From: Limnephilus marmoratus
Lineage: Eukaryota; Arthropoda; Insecta; Trichoptera; Limnephilidae
Length of the DNA: 64,000 nucleotides
NCBI GenBank assembly: GCA_917880885.1
Contig: OU862910.1
Coordinates: 9,870,710-9,934,709, forward strand
Reading direction: 5' to 3'
Shown: positions 44,011 to 54,784 of the stretch, one piece after another
Layout: every line of letters starts with the position of its first letter
How positions within the stretch are numbered: position 1 is the first letter of the stretch
Translations under genes and position numbers: made by a program
The notes under the pieces: model-generated
The model's database searches: none
What the model saw: only the letters and a program-made list of their open reading frames with translations
Told to the model about the DNA's origin: nothing

Positions 44011-44559
44011 AACACATCTTTTAAAAGGAATATTCATTTGACTTCCTTATTTATTCCCTTATATTCTCACATTTTACATCAAAGCCATTTCCCTCCTGAG
44101 AATACTGCTGTTTCTTTTCTTAGAGATAATATTATATTTTCAGAATTCTGCAGAATAAAAGTTGTTCTTTGCTGTGCTTCTTTCTCTCAAACAAACGATG
44201 TTTATCGTCAAGATTACTAGTCCTCTCAAGTTTATATTATGTTCTATGGGAGAAGCCCCACTCTGTTCATCGGTGGGTATAAAGTATAAAGTAAAATCAG
44301 GGCGCATGAATTAATTGGTCCACAAATCCAAATTGAAATACACATCCGCCGTATCACCTCTCTGAACGAAAAACCGTTTTGTTGTAGGTTTTAAAATATT
44401 CTGGATACCGAATCAAGTCCGTAAATCGCCGTTCATCATATGAACAGTCGAACAGTCAGTCCACTTGCTTTATTTTTCAGTTCACATTTTTTAGATATTT
44501 CTACTGAAATTTTGAACTTTGACTTTTTGTATTAATTGAATTTTAACAATTTAGGAAGC
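44011..44559. other. No recognised feature
   Basis: AT-rich; the 71-codon frame at 44005-44220 is unrecognised. Confidence 0.5.
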
Positions 44560-44634
44560 GGATATGGGAACCGCCGGGAACCATTTATTTGATAATCAAC
44601 ACTTCTGTCATAGTGGTTCGCTAAGTTTGGTGAC
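44560..44634 (+). repeat. SINE family 3, left part (split by a MITE)
   Basis: GGGAACCATTTATTTGATAA, CACTTCTGTCATAG and GGTTCGCTAAGTTTGGTGAC are followed at once by the TTAA of the MITE. The SINE continues at 45357. Confidence 0.85.
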
Positions 44635-45356
44635 TTAAGAGGGCATTACCAGAGAAAACCAGAAATATGTCATTTTCAAATCAGATTTTAGACGTATTGA
44701 CTCTTTTCCACAAAAAATTATAAATGGATTTCGAAAGATTATTCTTTTATCTAGCATTCGCATGTAATAAATTTTGAGAATTTTTTAAAATTTTTAGTGT
44801 AATAAGGTTATTTCATAGGTCGTTGGCAGATTTGTTAAATTTTCAAAAAATAATTTTGTATTGTACCACACCCATTTCAAATAATATAATCATGCAGTAA
44901 AATAAATCAATACATTATTTAGCAAACGCATGTTTTAGAATTTTAATTTTAGTTTCAATAAAATCATTAAAAAATATGTACGTACATGTGTTTCTTGACG
45001 AAAATTGGTCCATTTGTGTATTTATTTGCGCACTTACAAACTAATATATTTCAGATTTTTTTAACATTCTTATTAAATTTAGACATTATTGAAAAATGAT
45101 AAATACTTATAATCAAAAAAAAATTACAAAAAGTACATTATTTTAATAGTTTTATCATCACGCCTTTCAACATTTTTGGATGAAGGTATAAATTAAAGCT
45201 AATTTGGATTGAAATAAATTCGATATTGAGTAATAATTTTGATAGCTGGTACGGAGAATAATTAATCTTTCTCATTGTAAACCGCCCTGCACCATCGTAA
45301 GGACAACTTTCGACGAAATGTGGATTTTCGTCCGCTGGCTGGTTAAACGCTCTTAA
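44635..45356 (-). mobile_element. TTAA-flanked MITE, family P1 copy D, inserted in a SINE
   Basis: TTAA (44635-44638) then GAGGGCATTACCAGAG on the left; CTGGTTAAACGCTC then TTAA (45353-45356) on the right. Orientation is opposite to copies A-C. The flanking SINE-3 would read GACTTAACAGG before insertion, so the duplicated target is exactly TTAA. Confidence 0.88.
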
Positions 45357-45600
45357 CAGGAGCGTCCCCGTTCATGGGGTGAGGTTTGTCTAGGTCTTGG
45401 AGACGGATGCATCTGTCCACACTCTGCGTGGCGGGCCGGATCAAGAGAGAGATTGGTTGGTGGAAGCCTTTTGACTTCTCCAGCTGGACTCTATCGACCC
45501 ACCCCCTTGCACCACAGTTGGAGGAATGGATTCATATATTATGTCCATCACTTCACACATCAAAATATTTTGTTTTTTCTGTCCTTAAATTCTTTAAATA
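45357..45600 (+). repeat. SINE family 3, right part
   Basis: Resumes with GTTCATGGGGTGAGGTTTGT, then ACGGATGCATCTGTCCAC, TGCGTGGCGGGCCGGA and the Ser/Pro-codon-rich middle. The 3' tail is truncated. Confidence 0.85.
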
Positions 45601-45887
45601 ATAAGTTCAGAAGGTAAAAAAAATTTCTTTAATATTCTTTTGATGATTAGTTTTTGCGCAATGTAAAGAAATTGTGTGTGGGTTTTATAAGCGCCACCCC
45701 ATCCTATTATACCAGTTTTTTAAGTAAAATAAAGAAAAAACGATTCTCTAGTTAGTAGATTTTTAGCCCGTGAGTGTATGAAAATATATGATAAACGTGT
45801 GATGACGTTTTTTTTAATTTGTTAGTTTAAAAGTCATCGGCGTTTGAGATTTCTGAGTGTTTTAAAGTTGTAAAATACATAATCGTT

Positions 45888-45965
45888 ATTTATTTTTGGG
45901 GTATGATGCCGTGTTGGGCTACCTCCTTCTTTAACCAACATTTTGGATAGCGTTACAGTCTTTCG
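45888..45965 (-). repeat. Half of the 57.84-kb Penelope-like hairpin
   Basis: On the plus strand CGTTATTTATTTTTGGGGTA, CCGTGTTGGGCTACCTCCTT and TAACCAACATTTTGG match the right half of 57842-57978. The GAAA of the hammerhead-like core is mutated here. Confidence 0.7.
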
Positions 45966-46019
45966 TTACGGAATACTTTTCTGCTTTGAATTTCTCTGGC
46001 CGTTCAATTGTAAATATGG

Positions 46020-46265
46020 GACACTCGTCTAGTTTACCTCAGGGCCTATGTCGTCTTGGGGGTTGCTGTGTGGAGGATTTATTTTAGGGAAAGGAAGGAG
46101 AGGAGAGTTCTGGGAAGGAAAAGGGTGTAAGGGATGGGTAGGAATCTGGGGTTTAGTGTGTCCTGGACATCCACCACTTGCCACTTGGGGTGACCTATGG
46201 CAGAGGTGTTGGTTATCCAATAAAGGTTCCCGGGGCGGCGATACCCATTCCCGCCTCCCAAATTG
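46020..46265 (-). repeat. SINE family 3 (internally deleted)
   Basis: Plus strand shows CCTCAGGGCCTATGTCGTCT, TGTGTGGAGGATTTATTTTA, TTGGGGTGACCTATGGCAGA and TTCCCGCCTCCCAAATTG in family order. Confidence 0.85.
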
Positions 46266-46587
46266 AATGCTTCAATTGAGAAGCTAGATGCAATAACATC
46301 TTAAATATGCACTTGCATATTTTTGATGTTATTTTGCTCCCATCGCCTTTTCGATATCTCCAATCCCTTCTTTATCTACTGTGTAATATTACTGTAGGTT
46401 ATCTATAGGTTTTACGTAGACGGAACTAGTTTTTGAAGTAAAACTTCAACTTGGGGGGTAAGCTGGTGAATGCGTTACGAAAAGTGGTGATTGTTACGAA
46501 AAATGTCATGCGAAAGGTATTCGATGCGAACGGTTATCGATTGCTAGGCGAACTGTCGGGCCTTTACGCACGCTTGACTTGGGGAGT
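46266..46587. other. No recognised feature
   Basis: Flank of the hexamer array. Any frame running into the array is not a gene. Confidence 0.5.
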
Positions 46588-47220
46588 GATAAGGATAAGG
46601 ATAAGGATAAGGATAAGGATAAGGATAAGGATAAGGATAAGGATAAGGATAAGGATAAGGATAAGGATAAGGATAAGGATAAGGATAAGGATAAGGATAA
46701 GGATAAGGATAAGGATAAGGATAAGGATAAGGATAAGGATAAGGATAAGGATAAGGATAAGGATAAGGATAAGGATAAGGATAAGGATAAGGATAAGGAT
46801 AAGGATAAGGATAAGGATAAGGATAAGGATAAGGATAAGGATAAGGATAAGGATAAGGATAAGGATAAGGATAAGGATAAGGATAAGGATAAGGATAAGG
46901 ATAAGGATAAGGATAAGGATAAGGATAAGGATAAGGATAAGGATAAGGATAAGGATAAGGATAAGGATAAGGATAAGGATAAGGATAAGGATAAGGATAA
47001 GGATAAGGATAAGGATAAGGATAAGGATAAGGATAAGGATAAGGATAAGGATAAGGATAAGGATAAGGATAAGGATAAGGATAAGGATAAGGATAAGGAT
47101 AAGGATAAGGATAAGGATAAGGATAAGGATAAGGATAAGGATAAGGATAAGGATAAGGATAAGGATAAGGATAAGGATAAGGATAAGGATAAGGATAAGG
47201 ATAAGGATGAGGATAAGGAT
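46588..47220 (+). repeat. (GGATAA)n hexamer array, about 105 units
   Basis: 633 bp of near-perfect GGATAA units, with one visible variant (GGATGA near 47207). It is strand-asymmetric, with G only on the plus strand. All non-stop frames look like long Asp-Lys, Ile-Arg or Ile-Leu dipeptide proteins and are artefacts. It abuts the 18-bp minisatellite with no spacer. Confidence 0.97.
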
Positions 47221-47430
47221 AGTCACCCCAAGGTCGTAGGTCACCCCAAGGTCGTAGGTCACCCCAAGGTCATAGGCCAGCCCAAGGTCATAGGTGACCC
47301 CAAGGTCGTAGTCACCCCAAGGTCGTAGGTCACCCCAAGGTCATAGGTCACCCCAAGGTCGTAGGTCACCCCATACTCATATTTCACCCCAATGCCATAT
47401 GTCACCCCCAGGTCATTGGTCACCCCGTTC
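47221..47430 (+). repeat. ~18-bp minisatellite derived from SINE family 3
   Basis: About a dozen copies of GGTCACCCCAAGGTCGTA with drift toward the right. GCCATAGGTCACCCCAAG is the normal SINE-3 sequence, and the right flank (CCCTACGTTTGGTAACTTAG) continues the SINE, so the array is an internal expansion of a SINE copy. Confidence 0.88.
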
Positions 47431-47485
47431 CCTACGTTTGGTAACTTAGCAGGGATACCTGGGTTCATCGGGTGAGGTTTGTCTT
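47431..47485 (+). repeat. SINE family 3 remnant beyond the minisatellite
   Basis: TACGTTTGGTAACTTAGCAG then GGTTCATCGGGTGAGGTTTG, the SINE-3 centre. Confidence 0.8.
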
Positions 47486-48053
47486 TTAGTTTTACTTCAG
47501 TCGTGTGGTCTAAAGCACACTCGTTTTTTTATGCGTTTTATTCAAAACGACAATTTTCTTTATAAGTTGTTATCGCATACAACTCCTCAATTTCGAAAGT
47601 ATTCAAAATCCAAATCATAAAAAAATGATCTATAAGTTGTGCCTTGGGTATCTGTGAGCCGTAAAAACATCACGCAAATCGCCCATTACGAAATTAATTT
47701 CGAACTCATTTTTTAAATCAGTTTTTTTATCTGCGACTGTTTGACCTTTCCCCGGATTTCAACAGAGAAAAGAGATGTCACTCGGCAGCGAATTATGGAA
47801 TAACGTATTTATCGACAGAAAAACATTTTCAGATTCAATTTGCGTCTGACTTTCGTCGGACGTGCTTCGATTCGGCCTTGCCTCATTCAATTCATAAATC
47901 TATTCATCACTTTCCCATCAATCTTCCCACTTCCCACTTCCCACATGTTCAGTGTTCATCCTTCATAGCGATTAAATGGATAACTGTTTACAATCGATTT
48001 TTATATTGTGCTCTGCGCAAAAACACTTTCGGCGAAACGCCATCTTCTTCACT
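47486..48053. other. No supported gene
   Basis: GGCGAAACGCCATCTTCTTC near 48030 resembles a decayed Penelope-like end on the minus strand. Nothing else recognised. Confidence 0.4.
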
Positions 48054-48745
48054 TTAAGAGCGTTTAACCAGCCAGTGGCCGAAAATCCACATTTTGTCGA
48101 AAGTTGTTCTTACGATCGTAAAGGGCGTTTCCAATGAGAAAGATTAAGAATTCTCCGTACCAGCTTTTTAAAATTATAACTCAATATCGATTTTATTTCA
48201 TTCCAAAGTTGCTTTAATTTATACCTACATCCAAAAATACTGAAAGGCTTTATGATAAAACTATTAAAATTGTGTACTTTTTGTAATTTTTTTTTATTTT
48301 AAGTATTTACCATTTTTCAATAATGTCTAAGTTAAATAAGAATGTAAAAAAAATCTGAAATATATTAGTTTGTAAGTGCGCAAATAAATACACAAACGAA
48401 CCAATTTTCGTCAAGAAACGCATGTACGTATTTTTTTTTTCATGATTTTATTTAAACTAAAATTAAAATTCTAAAACATGCGATACCTAGATGTATTGAT
48501 GTATTGATTTATTTTACTGCATGATTATATGATTTGAAATGGGGTGTATAATACAAAATCTTTTTTGAAAATTTAACAAATCTGCCAACGACCTATGGTA
48601 TAACCTTATTATACTAAAAATAAACATTTTTTCTCAAAATTTGAAACATGCGAATGCTAGATAAAAGAACAATCTTTCGAAATCCATTTATAATTTTTTT
48701 GTGAAAATGACATATTTCTGGTTTTCTCTGGTAATACCCTCTTAA
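48054..48745 (+). mobile_element. TTAA-flanked MITE, family P1 copy C
   Basis: TTAA then GAGCGTTTAACCAGCCAGTG; the right end is TGGTAATACCCTC then TTAA (48742-48745). Closely matches copy A throughout. Confidence 0.82.
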
Positions 48746-49844
48746 ATATTATTTGATTGTGTTTATTACACTAAAATTATTGGTTTTAAGTATTAATCTC
48801 TAACCTTGTTTTCATCGATACCACAGGGCTGAAATCCAGTTGAGAAAATAAGTTGGAATTGCGGAGAGGGGAATGGAGAAGGATTTAAAAGATTAGGGGT
48901 GCGATTAGGGATGTGAAAAAATAATCGATTAAGACGACAATATACCCTAAAATATATTCAGAATCTTAACGACGTAAGTATAGAAGCCGTGTATACAAAT
49001 TGCGACTCGCGACCCTTGCGCTGGACGAACCTACTGTCGAACTTGCCGTATCAAAGAAAAGAAGAAGATAAATAATGTGGAAATCTTAACGACCTTAAGT
49101 GAAGAAAGCATGTAAACAAATATACGCCGCGGCACGGCGTATTGTACGAACGTACGGTCGAATTCACCCTAGCAGGCCTGGAGATTCGATCTTTCTGCCG
49201 CGTTCATTTTAATTAATTCTGAAGAACGTGCTACTAATATTTAAAATGTGTCTCCATGTTGTCCTTTGTCCTCCCGAAATTATTAATTCATCGTCAATAG
49301 AAAAATAAAATCTGGTGCTTACCGCTACCTTTATAGTTGAAAACCGGTTATATAGTTTTGAAATCGTTGAACGTAGAATATATTAATGGTAAAGTAGTGT
49401 TTTTATTAATCTAATATATAAATAACTCGCCTTTCTTGTGTGGCATGGAAATAAAAAAGTTATTATCGTTTAGGATTCATCAAAAATGATTAAAATGTGA
49501 GTTTTGAGCATACAAAAATTATTAGGATTGTGTACCGCCTTAAAATCGAAAAAGTTTATTTCATCACCTTTCTAAAACAGTTTTTAGTTTTTGGACGCGT
49601 TCCGAAATATTACATTTATTTGGATTTTATTGCAAAGCGGAAATATTTTGACCTTCCGACAAAATAGGCCGAGGCCTGAGGGGTTAACTTTGCAAACTCT
49701 TTCTTTTTATTGCTACAATACTTTATTACCTATCTCTAATCCATCAAAGAGATTCCGATGCGTTGGAGCCAAGAGTTGATGTAATACTTTATGACCTTCT
49801 GACCTACTTGATACTATCTCATTTATTGGCATCGGGTGGGTGGG
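48746..49844. other. No supported gene; one degenerate tandem duplication
   Basis: A ~115-bp unit occurs twice (about 48957-49058 and 49078-49170), sharing AATCTTAACGAC, TAAGT, ACAAAT and GACGAACCTACTGTCGAA (varied in the second). The rest is plain AT-rich DNA. Confidence 0.5.
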
Positions 49845-49945
49845 TAATGCGCGTTTTCATCCCGCGAAAAAATATCCTACGGACAAAACATCCCTCAACA
49901 AAACATGTAAACTTAACCTAACCTGACAAAAAAATGGGACAAAAA
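49845..49945 (-). repeat. Family J repeat (inverted copy with short TTAGG-like stretch)
   Basis: The reverse complement reads TTTTTGTCCCATTTTTTTGT, CAGGTTAGGTTAAGTTT, TTGAGGGATGTTTTGTCCGT and AGGATATTTTTTCGCGGGAT, matching 51804-51960. Confidence 0.75.
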
Positions 49946-49947
49946 TA

Positions 49948-50375
49948 ATACAGGGAACCATTTATTGGATAACCAACACCTCTGCCATAGGGACACCACC
50001 GCAAGTGGTTCGCTACGTTTGGTGACTTAGCAGGGGTGCCCGGATTCATGGGGTGAGGTTTGCCCGGGTCTTGGCGGCCACCAGCTGTATGGCAGGCCGA
50101 ATTGGAAGAGAATGGTTGGGGGAGTCTCTTTGACTTTTCCAGCTGTACTCTTTCGGAACATCGCCTTGCACCGCAGTGGGAGGGATAGATAGATTTATAC
50201 GTCCGTCGCTCCTGGACACGCTGACCCCCAGATTACTACCCACCCCTAAAACCCTTCTCCATCCCAGAACTTCCTTCCCTAAAGAGACTCTCCACACAGC
50301 ATCCCCAAAGGTGACATAGACCTTGAAAGGAATTATTTTCCTAAGGGCCTACTGTGTGGGGCTAATGTAAAAAAT
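49948..50375 (+). repeat. SINE family 3, near full-length
   Basis: GGGAACCATTTATTGGATAA through GGTTCGCTACGTTTGGTGAC, GCCCGGATTCATGGGGTGAG, GCACCGCAGTGGGAGGGATA, CACACAGCATCCCCAAAGG and the end GGCCTACTGTGTGGGGCTAA with a poly-A. It serves as the reference copy for the family. The B-box-like GGGTTCATGG suggests, without proving, a polymerase III origin. Confidence 0.9.
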
Positions 50376-50690
50376 ATACAGAAATCCCGTAAAGACAATA
50401 AATTATTGTTCAAAAAAGGTTTCTTCGATTGGTTATAGCCGCTATTTTTCTTTTTCTTTTACTAACACTATTATCTCTTTTTGATGTTACCTATTTCAAA
50501 AGAATTATTCCACGGGCTGCTACTTCTATTTATCTTTTGTATAATGTTAATGTAAGTACTTGCATACTGCTTACTAACCCCGTATGCATGAACATTGGAG
50601 GGTCTAGAGTTGTTCAAATAAATGTAGCTTCGTTCAAAAAAAAGTAGAGTCTTGACGTGTGAGGTGAAGAAGGAAACCATATGTTTCCTT
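50376..50690. other. No recognised feature
   Basis: AT-rich gap between two SINE-3 copies. Confidence 0.5.
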
Positions 50691-50788
50691 ATAAACCCTC
50701 CACACAGCATCCCCAAAGATGACATAGGCCCTGAGGGAAATAATGTTCCTCAGGGCCTCCTGTGTGGAGCTCATGTTAAAAAAAAAAC
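50691..50788 (+). repeat. SINE family 3 tail only
   Basis: CACACAGCATCCCCAAAGAT, AGGCCCTGAGG...CCTCAGGGCCT (self-complementary) and GGAGCTCATGTT with ten As: a strongly 5'-truncated copy. Confidence 0.85.
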
Positions 50789-50860
50789 CCGTTGGGAAAG
50801 TGGTGGGGTCCCCTCCAATATTCAAAAATAGTAAAATCGGACAAATATGTGTGTTTTATT

Positions 50861-51803
50861 TGAGGGAGCGGTCCGTATCGGTAGAGATGGGACGAGAGAA
50901 ATGAAAGGCGTGCAGTCGATGTATGAGTCAGTCTTTATTGTTGCTACGTAGCGGAGGTCGATGCGGAGCGGAGTGACAGTGGTGATGAGTGAAGGAAGGT
51001 CAGGACACTACGGCGGTGAAGGTCACAGGTCTTCAGGAAGCCGGCGTGTTGCCCTACACCATGGCGGTGTAGAAGTGACCTTGGTCCAGGCGGTCGATCG
51101 ACGTCGTGTTGACGGGATATGGCGGCTGTGTGTCCAGTGGGTCGGAGCACACACGTGACATAGGAAGGAACCTTGAGAGGCGATGCTGATGCTGGCGCGT
51201 TGCCGGTTGTGGTTACTGCTCGTTGCAGGATGCTGGATGCTGGATGCTGGCGCGTTGAGGGTTGTGGTTGCTGCTCGTTGCAGGATGCTGACTGACATCT
51301 CATGTCGAGATGGTAGTTGGAGAAGTTCCTCGAAGGTGCTGAAATGTTCCTGGGTCACGCTGGATAAATGGTGTTCACTACTATCTGCGCGAGGCCCGTG
51401 CCGGGCGCAGGCACGTAAAGAGTTACTGCACTGCTCGGACTGTGTTCCTTGTTCGATGAATGGAAAGTACTGACTCACTGAGCGACAGCGAGCGAGCGCT
51501 GCTTATATACTCGTGGCGAGTAATTAGTCTCCCGGTAGGTAATGCGTGAACTCACACAAAGGCGAGATATCACTCGAACTTTCTGCGGGCACTTGTTTGG
51601 TACAGCCAGACATTCTAGCTCTTTCGCGTAGGTGGCGGATTATTATTTACTATGCGACCGTTATTACTACGCTGTAGGTAGGTAGTTCGTAGTGTGTACG
51701 AGTGCGGTGCCCTTGCTGTAGGTATTTCGTAGCTTCCAGCGTATTCTGCGGACGTCAGTGGCGCAGCGGTAAACTTCGCAGAGCGGGTTAAGTGACCGCC
51801 ACA
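50861..51803 (-). mobile_element. Solo LTR (family L1) with 4-bp target duplication
   Basis: TGAGGGAGCGG...GACCGCCACA on the plus strand is TG...CA bounded, and TATT flanks both sides (50857-50860 and 51804-51807). Transcription would run on the minus strand: TATATAAG (51509-51502), an initiator TCAGT 30 bp downstream (51481-51477) and AATAAA (50939-50934). Homologous to 56940-57796. A ~55-bp internal duplication with the core TGCTCGTTGCAGGATGCTG lies at about 51189-51300. A 4-bp duplication fits Ty3/Gypsy-type integration. Open frames of 96-151 codons inside are not genes. Confidence 0.85.
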
Positions 51804-51965
51804 TATTTTTGTCCCATTTTTTGTTAGGTTGGGTTAGGTTAGGTTAAGTTAGGTTAGGTTAGGTTCAGTTTAAAAATTTTGTTGGGGGCTGTGTTGTCTG
51901 TAGGATATTTCGTCGGGGATATATTGTCGCGGGATGAAAAGTCGCGGAAGTGGGTGGGCGAAACA
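51804..51965 (+). repeat. Family J repeat with nine TTAGG-like units
   Basis: Nine in-register 5-bp units at 51824-51868, six of them exactly TTAGG (others TTGGG, TTAAG, TTCAG), then GATATTTCGTC, GGGGATATATTGTCGCGGG. TTAGG is the ancestral insect telomere unit, but the inverted relative at 49845 shows that this stretch belongs to a dispersed repeat. Confidence 0.75.
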
Positions 51966-52443
51966 TTTGCTCTTGTTTAAGTCTGGCCTTTCTTTGAGAA
52001 GTTTCTTTCTTATTTAAAATACATTAGATCAGAGCTACCAAGAGATTCCAAGCCCCGCTTGGATCAATTTACGAGTACAATCAAGAGTTCCGGAATTGGT
52101 TTAAATTGCAACAAAAAAATATTGTTTTATCTTTTTTTATATCACGGTTTCTATAGATCATAGGATATTTTTATGTATATTGTAATAATAATAAAATATC
52201 TTTACTTTATATATATGTATTAAAGGTATCACCACCGTATTTTCAAATGGTTGCCTAGAGAAAGTTTTAAAGAAAAATTAATCTATCGATCCGAAGACTT
52301 TGATTAAATACATGTACCTAAGTCAACTAACCAACTCGTCAATTTTTTTTTCAGCATTTTTAACGACTTTTCAAAGAAGGTGTTGAAGTTGCGTGTTTCT
52401 GAGTTGTCCGATCATGTATTAACCATATCTTACTAATCTTACT
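51966..52443. other. No recognised feature
   Basis: AT-rich, no supported content. Confidence 0.5.
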
Positions 52444-53249
52444 TCATACTAATATTATAAAGGCGAAAGTTTGTATAGATCTATGTATTTTTGTCACTCT
52501 TTCACGCAAAAACTACCGAATGTATTTTAATGAAACTTTACAATAATATAGCTCATACATCAGAATAACATATGGGCTATAGCTCAGAGCTCTAGCATTA
52601 TGAAATTTGAATTATAAAATTGCAATAGGTGGCACGGTTAGTAAGATATCGATAATTCTTTATTCGATTGAAATGATTTTTTTTTTTTTTTTTTTCTTCT
52701 ACAGTGAATACCGCACAAGAATCTCAACTGCTCCCGTCTGGAGCCAGTGAGACTATGGCATCCCCAATTGGGGTATGTTGTGAGGCTGAAGGTAGTGGGG
52801 AGGGGAAGGAGGTGGGGAAGAGGAAGGTTGGGAAGTACCTGGCTATTCAGATCTGGTCACCAAACACGGCTAAAGCCATTTTTAAGCAACGTTTCAATTC
52901 TGAATGGTGGTCTTACACCAGGGCGATACTGATAGTATCTTCCACTCTGGAACATGCCACAAATATACTATATATTATTTTAAATTAATTAATTGTGAAA
53001 TAACACAAATTAATCAAATAAAATTTATTTGCGCATGCCGGGTTCGAACCCGCGACCCCCGGACTGTGAGTCAAGAGTCTTACCCACTGGGCTACGGAGG
53101 TCGTCAGGGGACGTCGATTAGGGGAGTACTTCAAATAAATACCGAAGGGGGGAGGGAGAGGTGGGTGAGGGGGGAGAGGGGGGAGGGGGGGGGGAGGTGG
53201 AGTGGGAACCCCCCTAATACCATGCGAGCGAAGCCGGGGGAAAAGCTAG
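52444..53249 (+). mobile_element. Non-autonomous Helitron (type C) hosting a SINE
   Basis: The 5' end TCATACTAATATTATAAAGG then CGAAAGTTTG is a widespread insect Helitron start. The 3' end GCGAGCGAAGCCGGGGGAAA then AGCTAG (CTAG 53246-53249) and T is the matching end. A G-rich core lies at 53145-53210. A SINE-1 (52677-53102) sits inside. Another Helitron starts at the very next base. Confidence 0.8.
52677..53102 (-). repeat. SINE family 1, full-length copy nested in a Helitron
   Basis: Nearly identical to 19769-20187 from the poly-T (52677-52695) to the tRNA-like head with GGGTTCGAACCCGC on plus. The near identity of two unlinked copies implies recent activity. The 94-codon frame from the tail is an artefact. 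Confidence 0.88.
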
Positions 53250-53500
53250 TAATATTATAAACGTGAAAGTTTTTATGGATGTATGTGTGTTTGTTACTCT
53301 TTTTCGCAAAAACTGCTGAATGGATTTTAATGAAATACAATAATATAGCTCATACATCAGAATAACATATAGGCTATAATTTATAAAGTTAGCTAGGAAG
53401 GGGGATGCGTGAGGGGAACGGGGACGTACGGGAAAGGTGATTCAGGGAGAAACAATGTATTTTTAATATGACATTGCAACGCATGCCGGGAACCAACTGG
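53250..53500 (+). mobile_element. Non-autonomous Helitron (type C), abutting the previous one
   Basis: Begins TAATATTATAAACGTGAAAG and ends GCAACGCATGCCGGGAACCA then ACTGG (CTGG is also a CTRR end) and T. The hairpin GACAT/ATGCC is imperfect. Confidence 0.7.
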
Positions 53501-53551
53501 TATAACATAAAAGATGTCAAGGCGGTTGTTTAATAACTTTAGATTAGAAAA

Positions 53552-53970
53552 AATCCCCCCAGGGCCTATACCATCTTTGGGAATGCTGTGTAGAAGGTCT
53601 TTTTAGGAAACGAAGTACAGGAAGTTCTGGGAAGGAAAAAGGTATGAAGAGTGGAAGGAATCTGGGGTCAGTATGTCCAGGAGTGATGGAAATATGAATC
53701 TATCCCTCCCACGGCGGTAAGGCGATATTCCAAGAGCGTCCTGCTGGAGAGATCAGAAGGTCTCCCTCAATCAGTTTCCTCCGATCCGGCTTACCACGCA
53801 GTTGGTGGGCAGATGCATCCGCCTCTCACACATCACAAACCTCACTCATGAACTCGGACACCCCTGCTGAGCTACCAAACGTAGCAAACCACTTGAGGTG
53901 ACCTATGGCAGACGTGTTGGTTACCCAATAAATGGTTCCCGAAGCGGCCGAGCCCATACCCATAAAAATT
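53552..53970 (-). repeat. SINE family 3, near full-length
   Basis: From CAGGGCCTATACCATC (tail) to AACGTAGCAAACCACTTGAG, GACCTATGGCAGACGTGTTG and AATAAATGGTTCCCGAAGCG (head) on the plus strand. Confidence 0.88.
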
Positions 53971-54534
53971 CCTCCATTAAAAGAACTAGGTACCCCATCC
54001 ATCCGTCATCGGTATTCTCACAAGTTTATTAATATTGTAAAAATCCGTGTTCGAAACATTTTAACAATCGAATGAACTTTCGAATTAATCGCTCGAATAC
54101 GGGCGACGCCATTTATAAGGATATCTAAAAAACGACGTCAACGGTATCGACGTCAAACGAAATACTGCCATCGAAACGAGTGATCCTTTTTTATGCATCG
54201 TCCTATGAATGTATCTCAACTGAATTGTTCGACTGCTACTAAAATATATCGGTACGGTCATGTCAGAGCGATAAATTTACAACTTTTAAAATACCCTAGC
54301 GCACAACGCAGGTAGTAGGCTGTATTATTTTTAAATATTTTTGTAAACATTTTAATTAAATCTGTGTTCAATGTGAATAAATACATTATGAGATATCAGT
54401 TAATATGCACATTTGATTTCGGTTTTACGTCGTTTTAACCATAAAAGTTATCAAGATGTGAGTTGTTCAAATAAGAAATGGTTGATATTCTTGTCTTTTC
54501 TGGGAATCAATCATCATCATCAAGCAGTATTAAT
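53971..54534. other. No recognised feature
   Basis: AT-rich with a CATCATCATCA microsatellite at about 54510. Confidence 0.5.
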
Positions 54535-54690
54535 AGGCTTGCTTGAGTGGTTAGCGCGTTTGCCCGGAAAGCAAGAGGTCCTGGGTTCGAGTCCCAGAGA
54601 TGTCAATATGTTTTTCCGATTTTTCTGTTTCCAGATTTTCGATTGAGTTTCGCTTATATTGTCTTCGTATATTTAAAATTTACTTGAATA
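54535..54690 (+). repeat. SINE family 2 copy
   Basis: tRNA-like head with A-box TTGAGTGGTTAGCGCG and perfect B-box GGTTCGAGTCC. The body GTTTTTCCGATTTTTCTG, CAGATTTTCGATTGAGTTTC and GCTTATATTGTCTTCGT is shared with 59998-60165. Acceptor ends do not pair, so it is not a tRNA gene. Confidence 0.75.
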
Positions 54691-54784
54691 TTTATAGTAT
54701 TGAATCTTTTTTATAGAGGTCTTCAATTTTTGTTACTTCGAAAATTTTGAACAATGATACTGAAGGGAATGTTGGTTGTTTTTT

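Noticed and set aside
46451..47328. Three long overlapping open frames (232-262 codons) of Asp-Lys, Ile-Arg and Ile-Leu dipeptides
   Set aside because: They are the translation of the GGATAA hexamer array, which is stop-free in four of the six frames; no start context or non-repeat domain.
48020..48050. Fourth intact hammerhead-like core
   Set aside because: A GGCG/CGCC stem and GAAA are present on the minus strand, but the CTGANGA word is not intact.
50944..51478. Frames of 119 and 151 codons (minus) and 96 codons (plus)
   Set aside because: Internal to the solo LTR; they include a tandem duplication and have no domain.
51824..51868. Telomere or chromosome end
   Set aside because: Only 45 bp, imperfect, and embedded in a dispersed repeat with an inverted relative.
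54535..54605. Possible functional tRNA gene
   Set aside because: Boxes A and B are good, but the acceptor stem does not pair and the downstream body is shared with 59998-60165, so it is a SINE head. The same reasoning applies at 5148, 20103, 35055, 42472 and 63545.
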